From an uncultured Opitutales bacterium (GTDB lineage Bacteria; Verrucomicrobiota; Verrucomicrobiia; Opitutales; UBA2995): 42,050 bases of DNA. This document shows positions 18,149 through 27,304 of this stretch, piece by piece. Where the stretch lies: assembly GCA_938075565.1 (NCBI GenBank), contig CALJGU010000177.1, forward strand, positions 1 to 42,050. Reading direction: 5' to 3'. Below the pieces are notes generated by a model that saw only the letters and a program-made list of their open reading frames with translations, searched no databases and was not told the DNA's origin. Each line of letters begins with the position of its first letter. Position 1 is the stretch's first letter. The position numbers and the translations under genes are program-made.

Positions 18149-18320
18149 CCCCTTCGTTTCCTCCGTTATCTTCTGTTCAATAAGCCTTTCTTCTGTACAG
18201 TCGAGAAATCAGCACTCCTAACAAAAACCGACCTAAGGAACACCCAGAAAAAAATCCAGAATCCCGCTAAAATTCACTATGGAGTTTTTTTGCGTAATTA
18301 CGCGCATTTTGTCGTTTAAA
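18149..18320. repeat. Repeat-derived spacer (CTCCGTT word and half GCGTAATTACGCG arm)
   Basis: Bases 18149-18180 match the spacer word found again at 22634-22672, 22891-22922 and 25801-25831 (CTTCGTTTCCTCCGTTATCT, then TGTTCAA). Bases 18285-18320 match the right arm of the long palindromes at 21132, 22431 and 25686 (GCGTAATT, GCGCATTTTG, CGTTTAAAA), but no left arm is present. It lies between the DUF6090-like gene and the M14 gene, immediately past the M14 stop. Confidence 0.65.
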
Positions 18321-18322
18321 AC

Positions 18323-20941
18323 CTAATTCGGTTCTTCCAGCAGATCGCCGAAGAAGATGACATTACTCAACAATCGTTGGGTGCCCCACCAGAAGGCACG
18401 GAAGGTGGTATTGTCCAGGGCGAGAACAACCGCACCACTCCCTTGTTGATCCACCACCATACTGGCAGAGCCGGAAATAAGGCTGAGGTTGTCCTCATTC
18501 ACGTAACCGGAGAGGAGTGGCTCCTTTTCATAAAGAACAGGCGTGGAATAGACGTTGGTCGAGGGCTCGAAGAATTTGTTACTGCGGCGAAATACGGGAA
18601 GGAATTCATCGGTGAATCCATAACCAATAGGATGGGTAATATCCAGAGATGCGCCGAAGATGGCGCCGCGTACTAGACGGAAGGCGGCTTCATCGGTGGC
18701 CTGAGCATAAGGAAGGCGCTCGGAAGGTTTAGATGCGTCGGAAGCTTTGCCTTCCTTCTTGGCCTTCGCTGCTGCAGCGGCTGCTTTTTCCTTTGCAGTT
18801 TTTCGCCACTCGACTTTGGCCAGCTCTTTGTCGACAGCCCACTTGATCGCTCTGTCCCCTTGCGCCCAGAGTATGCCTCCACCTTCGACAAAGGCTTTCA
18901 ATTTCTTAACCCCACCCTCACTCAAAGAGCTAGGCCCTTGGGTCAACAACAAATGCGTGTAGTCACGGTAGTCGATGGAGCCCATGCGGTTGGTATCCAC
19001 CATCGTAATCGGCATCTGGATACGCTGATCGACCATGTGCCATATTTCGCCTACGTCATTCGATGTTATCCCCGGACCGGTAGCAATAAGCACCTTGGGC
19101 AACTTCAGCACTTTAAACTCACGACTTCCAAGATCCAGACCCTGGTTGGTAAAACTACTGGCGACTGGATAGACGGGAACTCCCTTTCCTGCCGCTTCTT
19201 GAAGTAAGGTGACTGCCTTTTCCGGAATGGCTTCATTGAGTGCCTTCGCAACAAGAAGTGTGCCGTAGCCAAAATCCTTTTCCTCACCGCCAACCAGTTT
19301 TGCCGTCAAAGGTCTTTTCGCCACACGCACATTGGCTTCTGCTTCTAGAAGTGAGTAAAGCAATGCGGGAGACGCACTGTCCCGCCAATCGATCAGGTAA
19401 CCAATTGGACTTTCCGCCAAAGTTTCTCCTTTGGGATTGTGGAAGCTCGCAGGAAGCTCCGAGCTGGATACTCCTTTAACCGGCTCACGAGCATGCTGCA
19501 GATTAAACGCATACGGTAGGGTCCAGGTGGATACATCATAGAAAATATTTTCCTCAAACTCAGTCTGAGTATTCCAGAGGGACTTCAAAAAGGTCATCTG
19601 TGTCTGCCCAGAGGGAATGGCAATCGAGGTGTTGGCAGGATAGGTTTTCCCATCCACTTCGATCGATTTGCTTAGTAACTCCACCTCGATTTGATGCCCT
19701 TGCAGAATGCGAACAAATTCGCGCAGACGTGTGGGATCTCCTTCGGCCGTCGCCACATAGTGCCCAGAGGTCGACTTGGCTTCCCTCGCAACGTCTACAT
19801 AAAAGTTTCTTTGGTAGTCCAGCAAGTCAGACTTCAAGTCAGCCGTAGCATCCAAAGACGAGAGCGAGGTTCTAAACTGATTTGCGATCGTGAAAGGAAA
19901 GGTTAGCAGTCCATTGATCGTATTCTGTTGAGCGCCGCGTGAGCTGGGTTGCTCGAACAAGATCCCTACGCAGCCAAACAGATCCGGATAGGTGGACCCC
20001 TTCCCCATGAAGAAGTCATCATACCCTTCCTGCGAGAAATACAGGATGCCTTCCTTATCGAAGGTCTCACTGTGGTAGGGCGCCATGGCATTGGTCAGCT
20101 TTTGATTGATAGCTGGAGTCAGAGGATTGGTCCGCTCCGGTTTTCCAGGCATAAAGAAGTATGAGCTATCACTCCCTTGCTCATGGAAGTCCAACTGCAC
20201 ATTCGGTTTCCAGGTATGAAACAGATCCATGCGGCCCCGACTTTCCGGATGCTGGTGTGGAAGCCAATCACGGTTCAGATCAAACCAGTAGTAGTTGGTA
20301 CGCGCTCGCGGGAATGCTTCCACGTGCTCACGATCATTCGGGTCCTTACTCGGAACCACTCCTCGGTGACTGTTGCTCCAATGGGCAAAGCGATCAAACC
20401 CATCCGGATTGAACGAGGGCGTAAAAATGATGACGACCTTTTCCAACTGGGCCTTCAGCTCAGCAGATTGGGAGGCATTTAAATAGTAGGCCACCAAAGG
20501 GGTCGCATTCCCACCACTTGGCTCATTGCCATGAATACTATACCCCATGTGCAGGACAGCCGGTTGGTCATCGAGGTCAACCTTCGAGGAGCGATCGATA
20601 ATCGCTTTTCTCCCTTCCCGTATCTCATCCAGGCGTGCCAGATTTTCCGGTGACGAAATCACATAGCTCACCAAGGGCCGTCCTCCATAAGATCGCGCAT
20701 GCTCTCCCAGTGGAACCATACGATCTGAGGCCTCGGCCACGGCATCCAGGTATTGAATCAACTCATGGATATACCAATGGCGCTCCCCTACTTCCAGTTT
20801 CATCAGCACGTGCGGAGATGGGATGGTGACATCCAGCTCCGGCATGGGATCGAGCAGGTCTTCGAGTCGCAATTGGTCTTTGCTGAAAACGAATGAGCAA
20901 ACTGCTAAATAAGAAAGGGTGACAAAAATAATAAACCTCAT
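18323..20941 (-). CDS. Secreted M14-family zinc carboxypeptidase
   Basis: 872 aa from the ATG at 20941, chosen because it opens a signal peptide (MRFIIFVTLSYLAVCSFVFS-KD). The M14 catalytic domain is residues about 50-350. The zinc ligands are His137 and Glu140 (GYSIHGNEPSGG) and His253 (LDFHEQGSDSS). Arg224 lies in DLNRDW and FNPDGFDRF is also typical. The C-terminal 500 residues contain a glutamine-amidotransferase-like region (GIDYRDYTHLLLTQG is reminiscent) as in other large verrucomicrobial M14 proteins, plus a low-complexity Ala/Lys stretch (KEKAAAAAAKAKKEG) that is probably a linker. It should release C-terminal amino acids from peptides outside the cytoplasm, complementing the M1 aminopeptidase nearby. 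Confidence 0.88.
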   Translation of the reverse strand: MRFIIFVTLSYLAVCSFVFSKDQLRLEDLLDPMPELDVTIPSPHVLMKLEVGERHWYIHELIQYLDAVAEASDRMVPLGEHARSYGGRPLVSYVISSPENLARLDEIREGRKAIIDRSSKVDLDDQPAVLHMGYSIHGNEPSGGNATPLVAYYLNASQSAELKAQLEKVVIIFTPSFNPDGFDRFAHWSNSHRGVVPSKDPNDREHVEAFPRARTNYYWFDLNRDWLPHQHPESRGRMDLFHTWKPNVQLDFHEQGSDSSYFFMPGKPERTNPLTPAINQKLTNAMAPYHSETFDKEGILYFSQEGYDDFFMGKGSTYPDLFGCVGILFEQPSSRGAQQNTINGLLTFPFTIANQFRTSLSSLDATADLKSDLLDYQRNFYVDVAREAKSTSGHYVATAEGDPTRLREFVRILQGHQIEVELLSKSIEVDGKTYPANTSIAIPSGQTQMTFLKSLWNTQTEFEENIFYDVSTWTLPYAFNLQHAREPVKGVSSSELPASFHNPKGETLAESPIGYLIDWRDSASPALLYSLLEAEANVRVAKRPLTAKLVGGEEKDFGYGTLLVAKALNEAIPEKAVTLLQEAAGKGVPVYPVASSFTNQGLDLGSREFKVLKLPKVLIATGPGITSNDVGEIWHMVDQRIQMPITMVDTNRMGSIDYRDYTHLLLTQGPSSLSEGGVKKLKAFVEGGGILWAQGDRAIKWAVDKELAKVEWRKTAKEKAAAAAAKAKKEGKASDASKPSERLPYAQATDEAAFRLVRGAIFGASLDITHPIGYGFTDEFLPVFRRSNKFFEPSTNVYSTPVLYEKEPLLSGYVNEDNLSLISGSASMVVDQQGSGAVVLALDNTTFRAFWWGTQRLLSNVIFFGDLLEEPN

Positions 20942-21384
20942 AACGGACTGATAGAATTTAGAAGGAAGGTTGATCTGATCACATAAACTGTAGCAGGAGC
21001 AAACTGTTTTCCGCTTCGCTGTCGGCATTCGCCTAGGTAGTTCGCGACCAGATAAAACATTCAGAACTTTCAATTCGGCAGCAAGCTACCTCCTACACAT
21101 TCATATTTTTGAGTAGGAGCTTTAAGAATTAGTTAACTACCAAAGGCGCGAAATTACGCAAAAAATACCAACAGGTTACATTATACTTTTTTAGCGTATT
21201 TCTGCGCTTTTCGTAGTTTATAAATCAACGCAATTCGTATGCAGAGCAAAAGGTAATGCCTTTGAATGACTCTATATCAATAGAGGAAACCACGACTACT
21301 CTTCGGCACTGCGAGGACGCAGTTGCCCTACCTTTTCCAACTAAGCCGTTAGGGCGAGAGCATCTTTGCTCCGCCGCCATGATT
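20942..21384. other. Gene-free repeat spacer between M14 and symporter remnant
   Basis: Besides the palindrome at 21132-21220, it holds a degenerate TAGGAGC-type pair of arms (about 20987-21105), the word CGCTTCGCTGTCGGC (near 21013, seen again near 22667), and at 21303-21338 a word CGGCACTGCGAGGACGCA that recurs at 32864-32899. No gene is seen. Confidence 0.6.
21132..21220. repeat. Long imperfect palindrome (GCGAAATTACGC family), copy 2
   Basis: Left arm 21132-21165 (AACTACCAAAGGCGCGAAAT, then TACGC) and right arm 21187-21220 (TAGCGTATTTCTGCGCTTTT, then CGTAGTTTA) are reverse complements apart from a few mismatches, with a short AT-rich centre. Same family as 22431-22523 and 25686-25778. 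Confidence 0.75.
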
Positions 21385-22425
21385 TTAAAGAGATGAGGCT
21401 GTAGTCAGTTCTCTTTTCGAAAGAATCAAGTGAACGATTCCATAAACCAGAAAGTTTATCAGTAGCGCAAACACCACTGAAGGGAATGCCTCACCAAAGC
21501 CGGAGGATTCCCAAAGCAGAAAGAACACGGGTGTTAGGATCATCGAGGCTATGGCAGCCTGCCAGTAGTGGCGTTTCAAGAGAACTGATAGGAGTATCAA
21601 TGGCACCATAATCGGCAGGTAGTAACTGAAAACGATAGAAAGAACCTTTAAGATAGAATCCACATAACCCGCTACAATGATCGCTATGATACCAATCCCG
21701 ATCGTAGACAGTTTTGAGAACAACAGCTTTTGACCATCAGACATATCCAACCACAAGGGCGAAACAAGGTCTTCACTGAAAATAACCGCAACACTGTTCA
21801 GAATACTATCCTGCGAAGACATCACCACTCCGATCATGGCGATGACAAAGATGGCGTATAAAATTCCCGGAAAATGAATCTCCGCGATGTTAAGCAACAA
21901 TTGATCGGAGTCCTGCAATTCCGGATGCAGGGTTTTCCCAATCACTCCAATTACGTTCATGAGCAACAACCACAGAACTAAAAAGCCGCCAACCGCTACC
22001 AAAGCATTGCGGACTGCCTTATCACTGCGGGACGCCAGCATTCGGTTTACGATGATCGGATCAAAGCCCGACATCACACTCCATACCACCGCCAATCCAA
22101 CAAGAGCGCTGAGGGAGTAACCATCCCATGCCAAACGGGTCGATGCCTTCATCTGACCAGACACTTCGGCCGTGGGTAAGCCATCACTAAAAATCATCAT
22201 GATAACCAGCAAGGGGATCAGCACAACAAAGTGGCCGAACTGAAGCGCGTCGGTTTGGATCGTCGCCCGAATCCCTCCAAAAAAGGAGTAAAGAATCACA
22301 ATCGAAGTGATCACCACGATCGACCATTGTTTGGATACACCAAACACATTGTTGACCAGCTTTCCCCCTGCATAGCTCATAGCGATACAAGCTGCGGTCA
22401 GAAAAACAAAACTTATCTTCAGCAA
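21385..22425 (-). pseudogene. 5'-truncated sodium:solute symporter (SSS family)
   Basis: 346 codons, ten or so membrane helices, beginning in mid-helix with no believable start (only a TTG at 22425). The match to the SSS family begins about at transmembrane helix 4, just before SIVILYSFFGGIRATIQTDA, the family's GGxxAxxxTDxxQ motif. About 130-150 residues including the first helices and part of the sodium site are missing. Upstream the frame is closed by a TAG that belongs to the CGTAGTT end of the palindromic repeat at 22431-22523, so the break coincides with the repeat edge. The rest (FDPIIVNRMLAS, VVMSSQDSILNS) is intact and free of stops, so the truncation may be recent. Confidence 0.8.
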
Positions 22426-22430
22426 ATTAA

Positions 22431-22523
22431 TTAACTACGAAATGCGCAGAAGTACGCGAAAACTTTTCATGGTGAAATTCAGAGTATCTTCTTTTGCGTA
22501 ATTCTGCGCATTTCGTAGTTTAA
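22431..22523. repeat. Long imperfect palindrome (GCGAAATTACGC family), copy 3
   Basis: Left arm 22431-22467 (TTAACTACGAAATGCGCAGA, then AGTACGCGAAAA) and right arm 22488-22523 (TTTTGCGTAATTCTGCGCAT, then TTCGTAGTTTAA) are near-perfect reverse complements. It abuts the broken 5' end of the symporter remnant. Confidence 0.8.
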
Positions 22524-22573
22524 AAGTGTACGTTGCTGTACAGCAGTTGTGACGGTCCACTGTGTCACCACCG

Positions 22574-22922
22574 TGGCTACATTTAGCGTAAATTAGCGCG
22601 TTTGAGCGGTTAGAATACCACGTCGCTGCTAGTAACCTTCGTTTCCTTCGTTATCTGTTGTTCGCTTCGCTGTCGGCGTTCCTTCTCGGTACTGTTCAAA
22701 ATATTTTTGTCCCCCTTTTTCTGTCCTAAAAATAGCCAAGCTGTTGCTTGGCGTTCCCAGGGAGTCGCAGGCAAATCGTAGATTCCACGGTGTCACCAAT
22801 ACTTCGCAAAAGCTACGAAGGGCAAGCTAACCATGGCTACATTTAGCGTACATTAGCGTGTTTGAGCGGCTAGAAAATACGCCGCTGCTAGCCTCTCCGT
22901 TACCTCAGTTAGCTCCTGTTCA
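22574..22922. repeat. Two direct copies of a ~90-bp spacer repeat
   Basis: 22574-22672 and 22834-22922 share GGCTACATTTAGCGTA, ATTAGCG, GTTTGAGCGG, TAGAA, CGCTGCTAG and a tail of CCTTCGTT/CTCCGTT words ending TGTTC. The two copies lie 260 bases apart, and the segment between them holds a small GCCAAG/CTTGGC hairpin. No open frame with a believable start crosses them, so the whole of 22426-22979 is non-coding repeat spacer. Confidence 0.75.
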
Positions 22923-22925
22923 ATA

Positions 22926-22978
22926 CACAGGCCAGCCGTCGCTCAGCGAGCTATGGCACGGCGCGACAAGATGCCTGT
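22926..22978. repeat. Inverted repeat CACAGGC / GCCTGTG near the M1 stop
   Basis: CACAGGC near 22926 is mirrored by GCCTGTG near 22971, enclosing about 38 bases that can fold further (CGCTCAGCGAGC). It is immediately downstream of the M1 aminopeptidase stop codon on the minus strand and may serve as its transcript end, although no T run follows. Confidence 0.45.
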
Positions 22979-22979
22979 G

Positions 22980-25607
22980 CTACTCTTCTTCGCTATCTTC
23001 AGCTTCGTCCTGGGCTTCGAGGCGCTTCTTCATTTCCTCAAAGTCCTTTTGCATTTTTTCGTTGGCTTCCTGGATTTTGAGAAAGTCTTCGCGTAGGGAC
23101 TTGATGTTGGCGTCTTGCTTGTCACTGCTCTTGAGCGAGGTCAGAGCCTTTTGCACAGCCTTGCGTTTGTCACTACCTGGTTTGCCACCGTTAACCGCTT
23201 CCAATGCCGCAATGGCTTGAGGGTCGTTCAATGTTCCCAAGGCATTGATCGCGGCGATCATGATGCGAGCCTTGGGATTACTCAGGTGGCTAATAATGAA
23301 GGAACGAACGGCTTCTTTGTCATCTGCCTCGGAGGCCAAGGTTGCAAGGGTAGCCAATCCACCCCCGAATTCGCGGCTTTCATACTTGTTTCCATCGCTT
23401 TGCAGACGGGCCATGATCGGCTCGATGTAGCCGGGGTCCCGCTGGCTTTGCATAGCACGCATGGCAGCGGCAGAACGAAATTGAAAAAGCGAATCCGTAC
23501 CGAGTTCCTTGATCAAAGCGCTCTCAACTTCGCCAGAGTGATACGGTGCCAGGCCACTGATCGCTGAACTGGCAATCAAGGGATTGGGTTCGTTCTCCAG
23601 CAAAGCCGTCAATTGAGACGGCACACTGTCGTGGAAGTATGCGCCGAGCGCTTTAACTGCGCTATCGCGAGCCCGGGCATCCTCCTGATCCAAAGATTCC
23701 GACAATGCTTCACGTGCGTCCTTCGTGCCAATTTCCTTAAGGGCATCGGCTGCAACGGTCCGGACTCCCCAGAAAGAGTCTTCATTCAAGGCCTTGGTAA
23801 TGGCTTCAACCACCTTCTTGTCGGCATTCTTCTGCAACGACTCGATGGCTACAACGCGCCCCATCATGTCGTCCTCATTCTCCAACTGAGCAAGCAACAT
23901 CGGACGCGGTGTCTTTACGTCGAGTTTGGCCAGGAGCTCGTAATCGGGATCGACCCGGAAGATCTCCGGCTTCTTAGACAGTGAAACGTAGAAGTCTTCC
24001 TTAGTCTGAGAGACTTGAAGTGTCTCAGTCTTAACCGTCTTTCCAGAAATGAATCGTAGTTTCAAAGGCACGTTGAAAGTAAGCACGGTTTCGGAGAGCT
24101 TTTGTTTTTGCTCTACTGTGATCTTGGCCAGCTTGGTTTTAGCATCCCAGCTGTAACCCACAGACAGTTCCGGGTGATGGGCGTGAAACACGTACTGATC
24201 AAAGAACTGATCCCAGTCGCGGCCAGAGAGTTCTTCAATCACTCCCATCAAGTCCTCCGTGCGAGCCACATCGAAAGAGAAGCGATCGAGGTAGGACTTT
24301 ACCACCTTGCGGTAGAGATCATCGCCCAACTGACTACGCAGCATGTGCAGAATCCAACTACCCTTGGGGTAGGCCCGGTAATCAAATTGCTCGACGGAAT
24401 CCTCGTACTGTTTAAAAACCATCGGCTTGATGTCGTTCTTCGCTTTGAGCACGGAATTCGCATTGCCACGCATTTCCCAGAGGAAGCGCTCGCGACCGTA
24501 TTCATGCTCGTGATACAACGCGTCATAGTAGGTGGCAAAACCTTCATTAAGCCAGATATGACTCCAGTCCTTACAGGTAACCAAGTCGCCAAACCACTGA
24601 TGTATTAACTCGTGGGCAACCAAACCTTCGGCGGTTCGAATCTTACGGGTCTCTTCATCCTGAATAGCCCGAGTCGTCATGGTCGACTGGCTGATATTTT
24701 CCATTCCGCCCCAATTAAAATCTTCGACTACGACCTGGTCGTATTTGTCCCATGGGTAATCCACACCGATGTAATCTTCAAAGAACTTCATCATCTTCTT
24801 AGTTCCATCGAAGTAGATCTCGGCGTGCTGAATGCGTCCTGGAGGCGTCCAGAACGCCATGGGAATATCACGGTAGGTATCTTCGATCTTTTCGAAATAA
24901 CCTGCACAAAGAGTGATGAGGTAATTGACGTGGGGTTGATTCTGCTTCCAGTGCCAGGCAACCAGACCGGTTCGCGAGTTCTTTTCCTCGGACACTTTTA
25001 CGCCACTTGAGAGGGCCACCATGCCTTCAGGTAAGTGCGTAATGACTTCGGAGGTAAATCGCTCATTGGGATAGTCGTAACAAGGAAACCAGTGGCGATG
25101 CTCGTGCATCTCTCCCTGAGTCCAGAGGTGGTCCTCGCCTTCCTTATACCCCATCTCCTCAGTCCGGAAATAAAGCCCAATCTCTGGCTCTGCCGAATAG
25201 CTAACTTCCACATAGCTTTCCTTACCGGCCGGAATGGGCTTTTTAAAGGTTATGATTAATTTCTCACCTGTGTTCTGGTAATCATCGATCGAAGAACTCG
25301 CTTTGACAGAATCAATATAAAGATCCACGGCATCGAGGCTCAATTCTTCCAAGGGCTTTGCGATCGGAGAAAAGTTAATTAGAACGGTACCACTCACCGT
25401 GCGCTCATCGAAGTTGGGCGTCACATCGAGCTTCAAATGCAGGACATCAATTTCCCGACTGGGCGCGTAGTGGCGTTCGCTGTGCTCACCCAGAGACTGA
25501 TGAGAATCTAAGCGGCAATAATGCGCATACGTAGTGTAAGCCTGTGAAGCAGACGTTGAACTGATCAATGTGGCAAGAGCCAGAAAGGGGAGAAGGAGTT
25601 TGTTCAT
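22980..25607 (-). CDS. Secreted M1-family aminopeptidase with HEAT repeats
   Basis: 875 aa. A signal peptide (residues 1-22, cleavage near SQAYT) is followed by the M1 N-terminal beta domain (about 50-235) and the catalytic domain. The exopeptidase motif is GGMEN (300-304), the zinc site is HELIHQWFG (His332, Glu333, His336) plus Glu355 in WLNEGFATY, and the transition-state tyrosine is likely in FDYRAYPKGSWIL. Residues about 580-810 look like HEAT/PBS-lyase-type helical repeats (for example DSFWGVRTVAADALKEIG). The last 45 residues form a charged coiled coil rich in Glu and Lys. It removes N-terminal amino acids from peptides, presumably in the periplasm or outside. The start ATG at 25607 is supported by the signal peptide. 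Confidence 0.92.
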   Translation of the reverse strand: MNKLLLPFLALATLISSTSASQAYTTYAHYCRLDSHQSLGEHSERHYAPSREIDVLHLKLDVTPNFDERTVSGTVLINFSPIAKPLEELSLDAVDLYIDSVKASSSIDDYQNTGEKLIITFKKPIPAGKESYVEVSYSAEPEIGLYFRTEEMGYKEGEDHLWTQGEMHEHRHWFPCYDYPNERFTSEVITHLPEGMVALSSGVKVSEEKNSRTGLVAWHWKQNQPHVNYLITLCAGYFEKIEDTYRDIPMAFWTPPGRIQHAEIYFDGTKKMMKFFEDYIGVDYPWDKYDQVVVEDFNWGGMENISQSTMTTRAIQDEETRKIRTAEGLVAHELIHQWFGDLVTCKDWSHIWLNEGFATYYDALYHEHEYGRERFLWEMRGNANSVLKAKNDIKPMVFKQYEDSVEQFDYRAYPKGSWILHMLRSQLGDDLYRKVVKSYLDRFSFDVARTEDLMGVIEELSGRDWDQFFDQYVFHAHHPELSVGYSWDAKTKLAKITVEQKQKLSETVLTFNVPLKLRFISGKTVKTETLQVSQTKEDFYVSLSKKPEIFRVDPDYELLAKLDVKTPRPMLLAQLENEDDMMGRVVAIESLQKNADKKVVEAITKALNEDSFWGVRTVAADALKEIGTKDAREALSESLDQEDARARDSAVKALGAYFHDSVPSQLTALLENEPNPLIASSAISGLAPYHSGEVESALIKELGTDSLFQFRSAAAMRAMQSQRDPGYIEPIMARLQSDGNKYESREFGGGLATLATLASEADDKEAVRSFIISHLSNPKARIMIAAINALGTLNDPQAIAALEAVNGGKPGSDKRKAVQKALTSLKSSDKQDANIKSLREDFLKIQEANEKMQKDFEEMKKRLEAQDEAEDSEEE

Positions 25608-25685
25608 GGGAAAGAATCAAAGGGGTGAGCGAAGGTAATGCAATGTTGGAGATGAGGTGTCAGGTGCGTACAACTTCGTTAAGGA

Positions 25686-25831
25686 TCAACTACGAAACAC
25701 GCGAAATTACGCGAAATAAATACAATAAGAAATTCAGCAGTACGGCTTTTCGCGTAATTCTGCGCTTTTTCGTAGTTAAAATAACCACGCCGCTGCTAGT
25801 TCCTCCGTTGTCTTCGTTTCCTCCTGTTCAA
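25686..25831. repeat. Palindrome (GCGAAATTACGC family, copy 4) followed by CTCCGTT word
   Basis: Left arm 25686-25720 (CAACTACGAAACACGCGAAA, then TTACGCG) pairs with right arm 25745-25778 (TTTTCGCGTAATTCTGCGCT, then TTTTCGTAGTTAA). It is followed by ACGCCGCTGCTAG and at 25801-25831 by the CCTCCGTTGTCTTCGTTTCC word. This is the same modular order as in the 22.4-22.9 kb spacer. No gene lies in 25608-25933. Confidence 0.75.
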
Positions 25832-25933
25832 ATTTCTTCTCCAACAGAAGATTCCAGAGGAACTGAAGGGCTCGAACACTGATCGAGCTGTGATTTGAAG
25901 TAGGACGAAGAGGACGAGTAAGAGAACGACCGG

Positions 25934-27286
25934 TTAAACCTGCAGCTCCGACAAATCACCCGTGCTATCGTTGAACCCATCATCCAACACATCCATGCGA
26001 TTGAGCATGGTGAAGAGCAGATTAGACATCGGTTTATCTTTGTCGTCATCCCCTTCATTGAAGATGTGATACTGGCCGTGCTTGAAGCCCATGTTACTGC
26101 CGCCTGCGAAAACGAGCGGATAGTTATGGTTGTTGTGAGTGCGACTGTTGGACGTGCCCATGAGGACCATGGTGTTGTCCAGCATGCAGCCATCGCCTTC
26201 GGGCGTAACCGCCATCTTATTTAGAAAACCAGCCAAACCATTGATCAGGCATTGGTTCCATTCACCTTGCCTTGGGAATCCACCTGGCTTGCCAGCTCCG
26301 TGAGCCAGCTCATGTTGTGAGCCAAGACCGAGGGCTTTTGAAAATTGATTGGATACGTTGCCGTTCATTGCACTCAGCATGTATGTGGCAATGCGCGTAG
26401 AGTCGGTTTGGAATGCCAGATACATAAGGTCGTACATCGTGTTGATGTATTCGATCGGGGCGTCGGTTGACACGGCAAGATCCACAGATCCTTCTTCTAC
26501 CTTAGGCTTGGGAATATCCAGCCATTCCTGGCTGCGTGCTACGCGTTGTTCGATGTCGCGGACCGAGGTCAAATACTCGTCGTATTTCTCACGGTCTTGT
26601 TTGCCCAATTTCTTCCTCAAGCTCTGTGACTGATCCATCACCATATCCAGCATGCTCGATTCCGTTCCAAGACGGCGACGGTTCTCTTCGACGGTCCCGG
26701 TTCCATCTCCGAAGAGTCGGTCAAAGATTTGCTGCGGTTTATCCAGCCCCGGAATCGGCTGCCCTGATTGGGTAAAGGAAAGGGTCTTGGAGCGCGTGGG
26801 CATTCCGATCCCCCCATCACTGGAAAGTACCAGAGAAGAAAAACGCGTCAGGTCGCCATACTTCTCAGCGGCAAGCTGATCCATGGAAACCGTGTTTTTA
26901 AAATTCGCACCGCCAAAGCTCGCGCCGGTCAAAAAGATATCGCCCGTATCGTGTCCACCGATACCTCGTCCCGTAGGATGAGACAGCCCACCGATCACTG
27001 AAATGTGTTCACGAAGCGGATTAAACGCTTCCATCACCTTCGTGTAGCGAAAGCTGTCTCCCTCGATAACAGGGAACCATCCCCAATCACGATCATCGTG
27101 GTCATCACCAGGAACACTCGCACCGTAGGGAAAGAAAATGGAGCAAAGGCGCTTGGGAAGTTCCTTGCTTGCTGCAGCGCAGGTTGCTGTGCCACGCATA
27201 CAGTCGAGGAAGGGTAAACTCATTGCCACACCCGTTGCACTTCGGAGGAAGGTGCGGCGATTCATATGCCAGGATTTCGGTTTCAT
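25934..27286 (-). CDS. DUF1552 protein with Tat signal
   Basis: 450 aa. The N-terminus has a twin-arginine signal (NRRTFLRSATGVAMSLPFLDC), and a second ATG sits at residue 8. The rest is the DUF1552 domain, which is related to sulfatase/alkaline-phosphatase-like DUF1501 proteins: RLCSIFFPYGASVPG, GGLSHPTGRGIGGHDTGDIFLTG, VLMGTSNSRTHNNHNYPLVFAGG. It lies 18 bases downstream of the DUF1592/cytochrome gene, a pairing very common in Planctomycetota and Verrucomicrobiota, which implies a shared exported complex or pathway whose biochemical role has not been established as far as I know. Confidence 0.92.
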   Translation of the reverse strand: MKPKSWHMNRRTFLRSATGVAMSLPFLDCMRGTATCAAASKELPKRLCSIFFPYGASVPGDDHDDRDWGWFPVIEGDSFRYTKVMEAFNPLREHISVIGGLSHPTGRGIGGHDTGDIFLTGASFGGANFKNTVSMDQLAAEKYGDLTRFSSLVLSSDGGIGMPTRSKTLSFTQSGQPIPGLDKPQQIFDRLFGDGTGTVEENRRRLGTESSMLDMVMDQSQSLRKKLGKQDREKYDEYLTSVRDIEQRVARSQEWLDIPKPKVEEGSVDLAVSTDAPIEYINTMYDLMYLAFQTDSTRIATYMLSAMNGNVSNQFSKALGLGSQHELAHGAGKPGGFPRQGEWNQCLINGLAGFLNKMAVTPEGDGCMLDNTMVLMGTSNSRTHNNHNYPLVFAGGSNMGFKHGQYHIFNEGDDDKDKPMSNLLFTMLNRMDVLDDGFNDSTGDLSELQV

Positions 27287-27304
27287 CAGGGTATCTTTCT
27301 ATTC

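Noticed and set aside
22425-22425. TTG as a real start for the symporter
   Set aside because: It would begin the protein inside a membrane helix, far into the family alignment; truncation is the more natural reading.
22858-23220. Plus-strand frame over the M1 aminopeptidase 3' end and repeats
   Set aside because: It overlaps a strong gene on the other strand, and its translation is low-complexity and arginine-poor with no family features.
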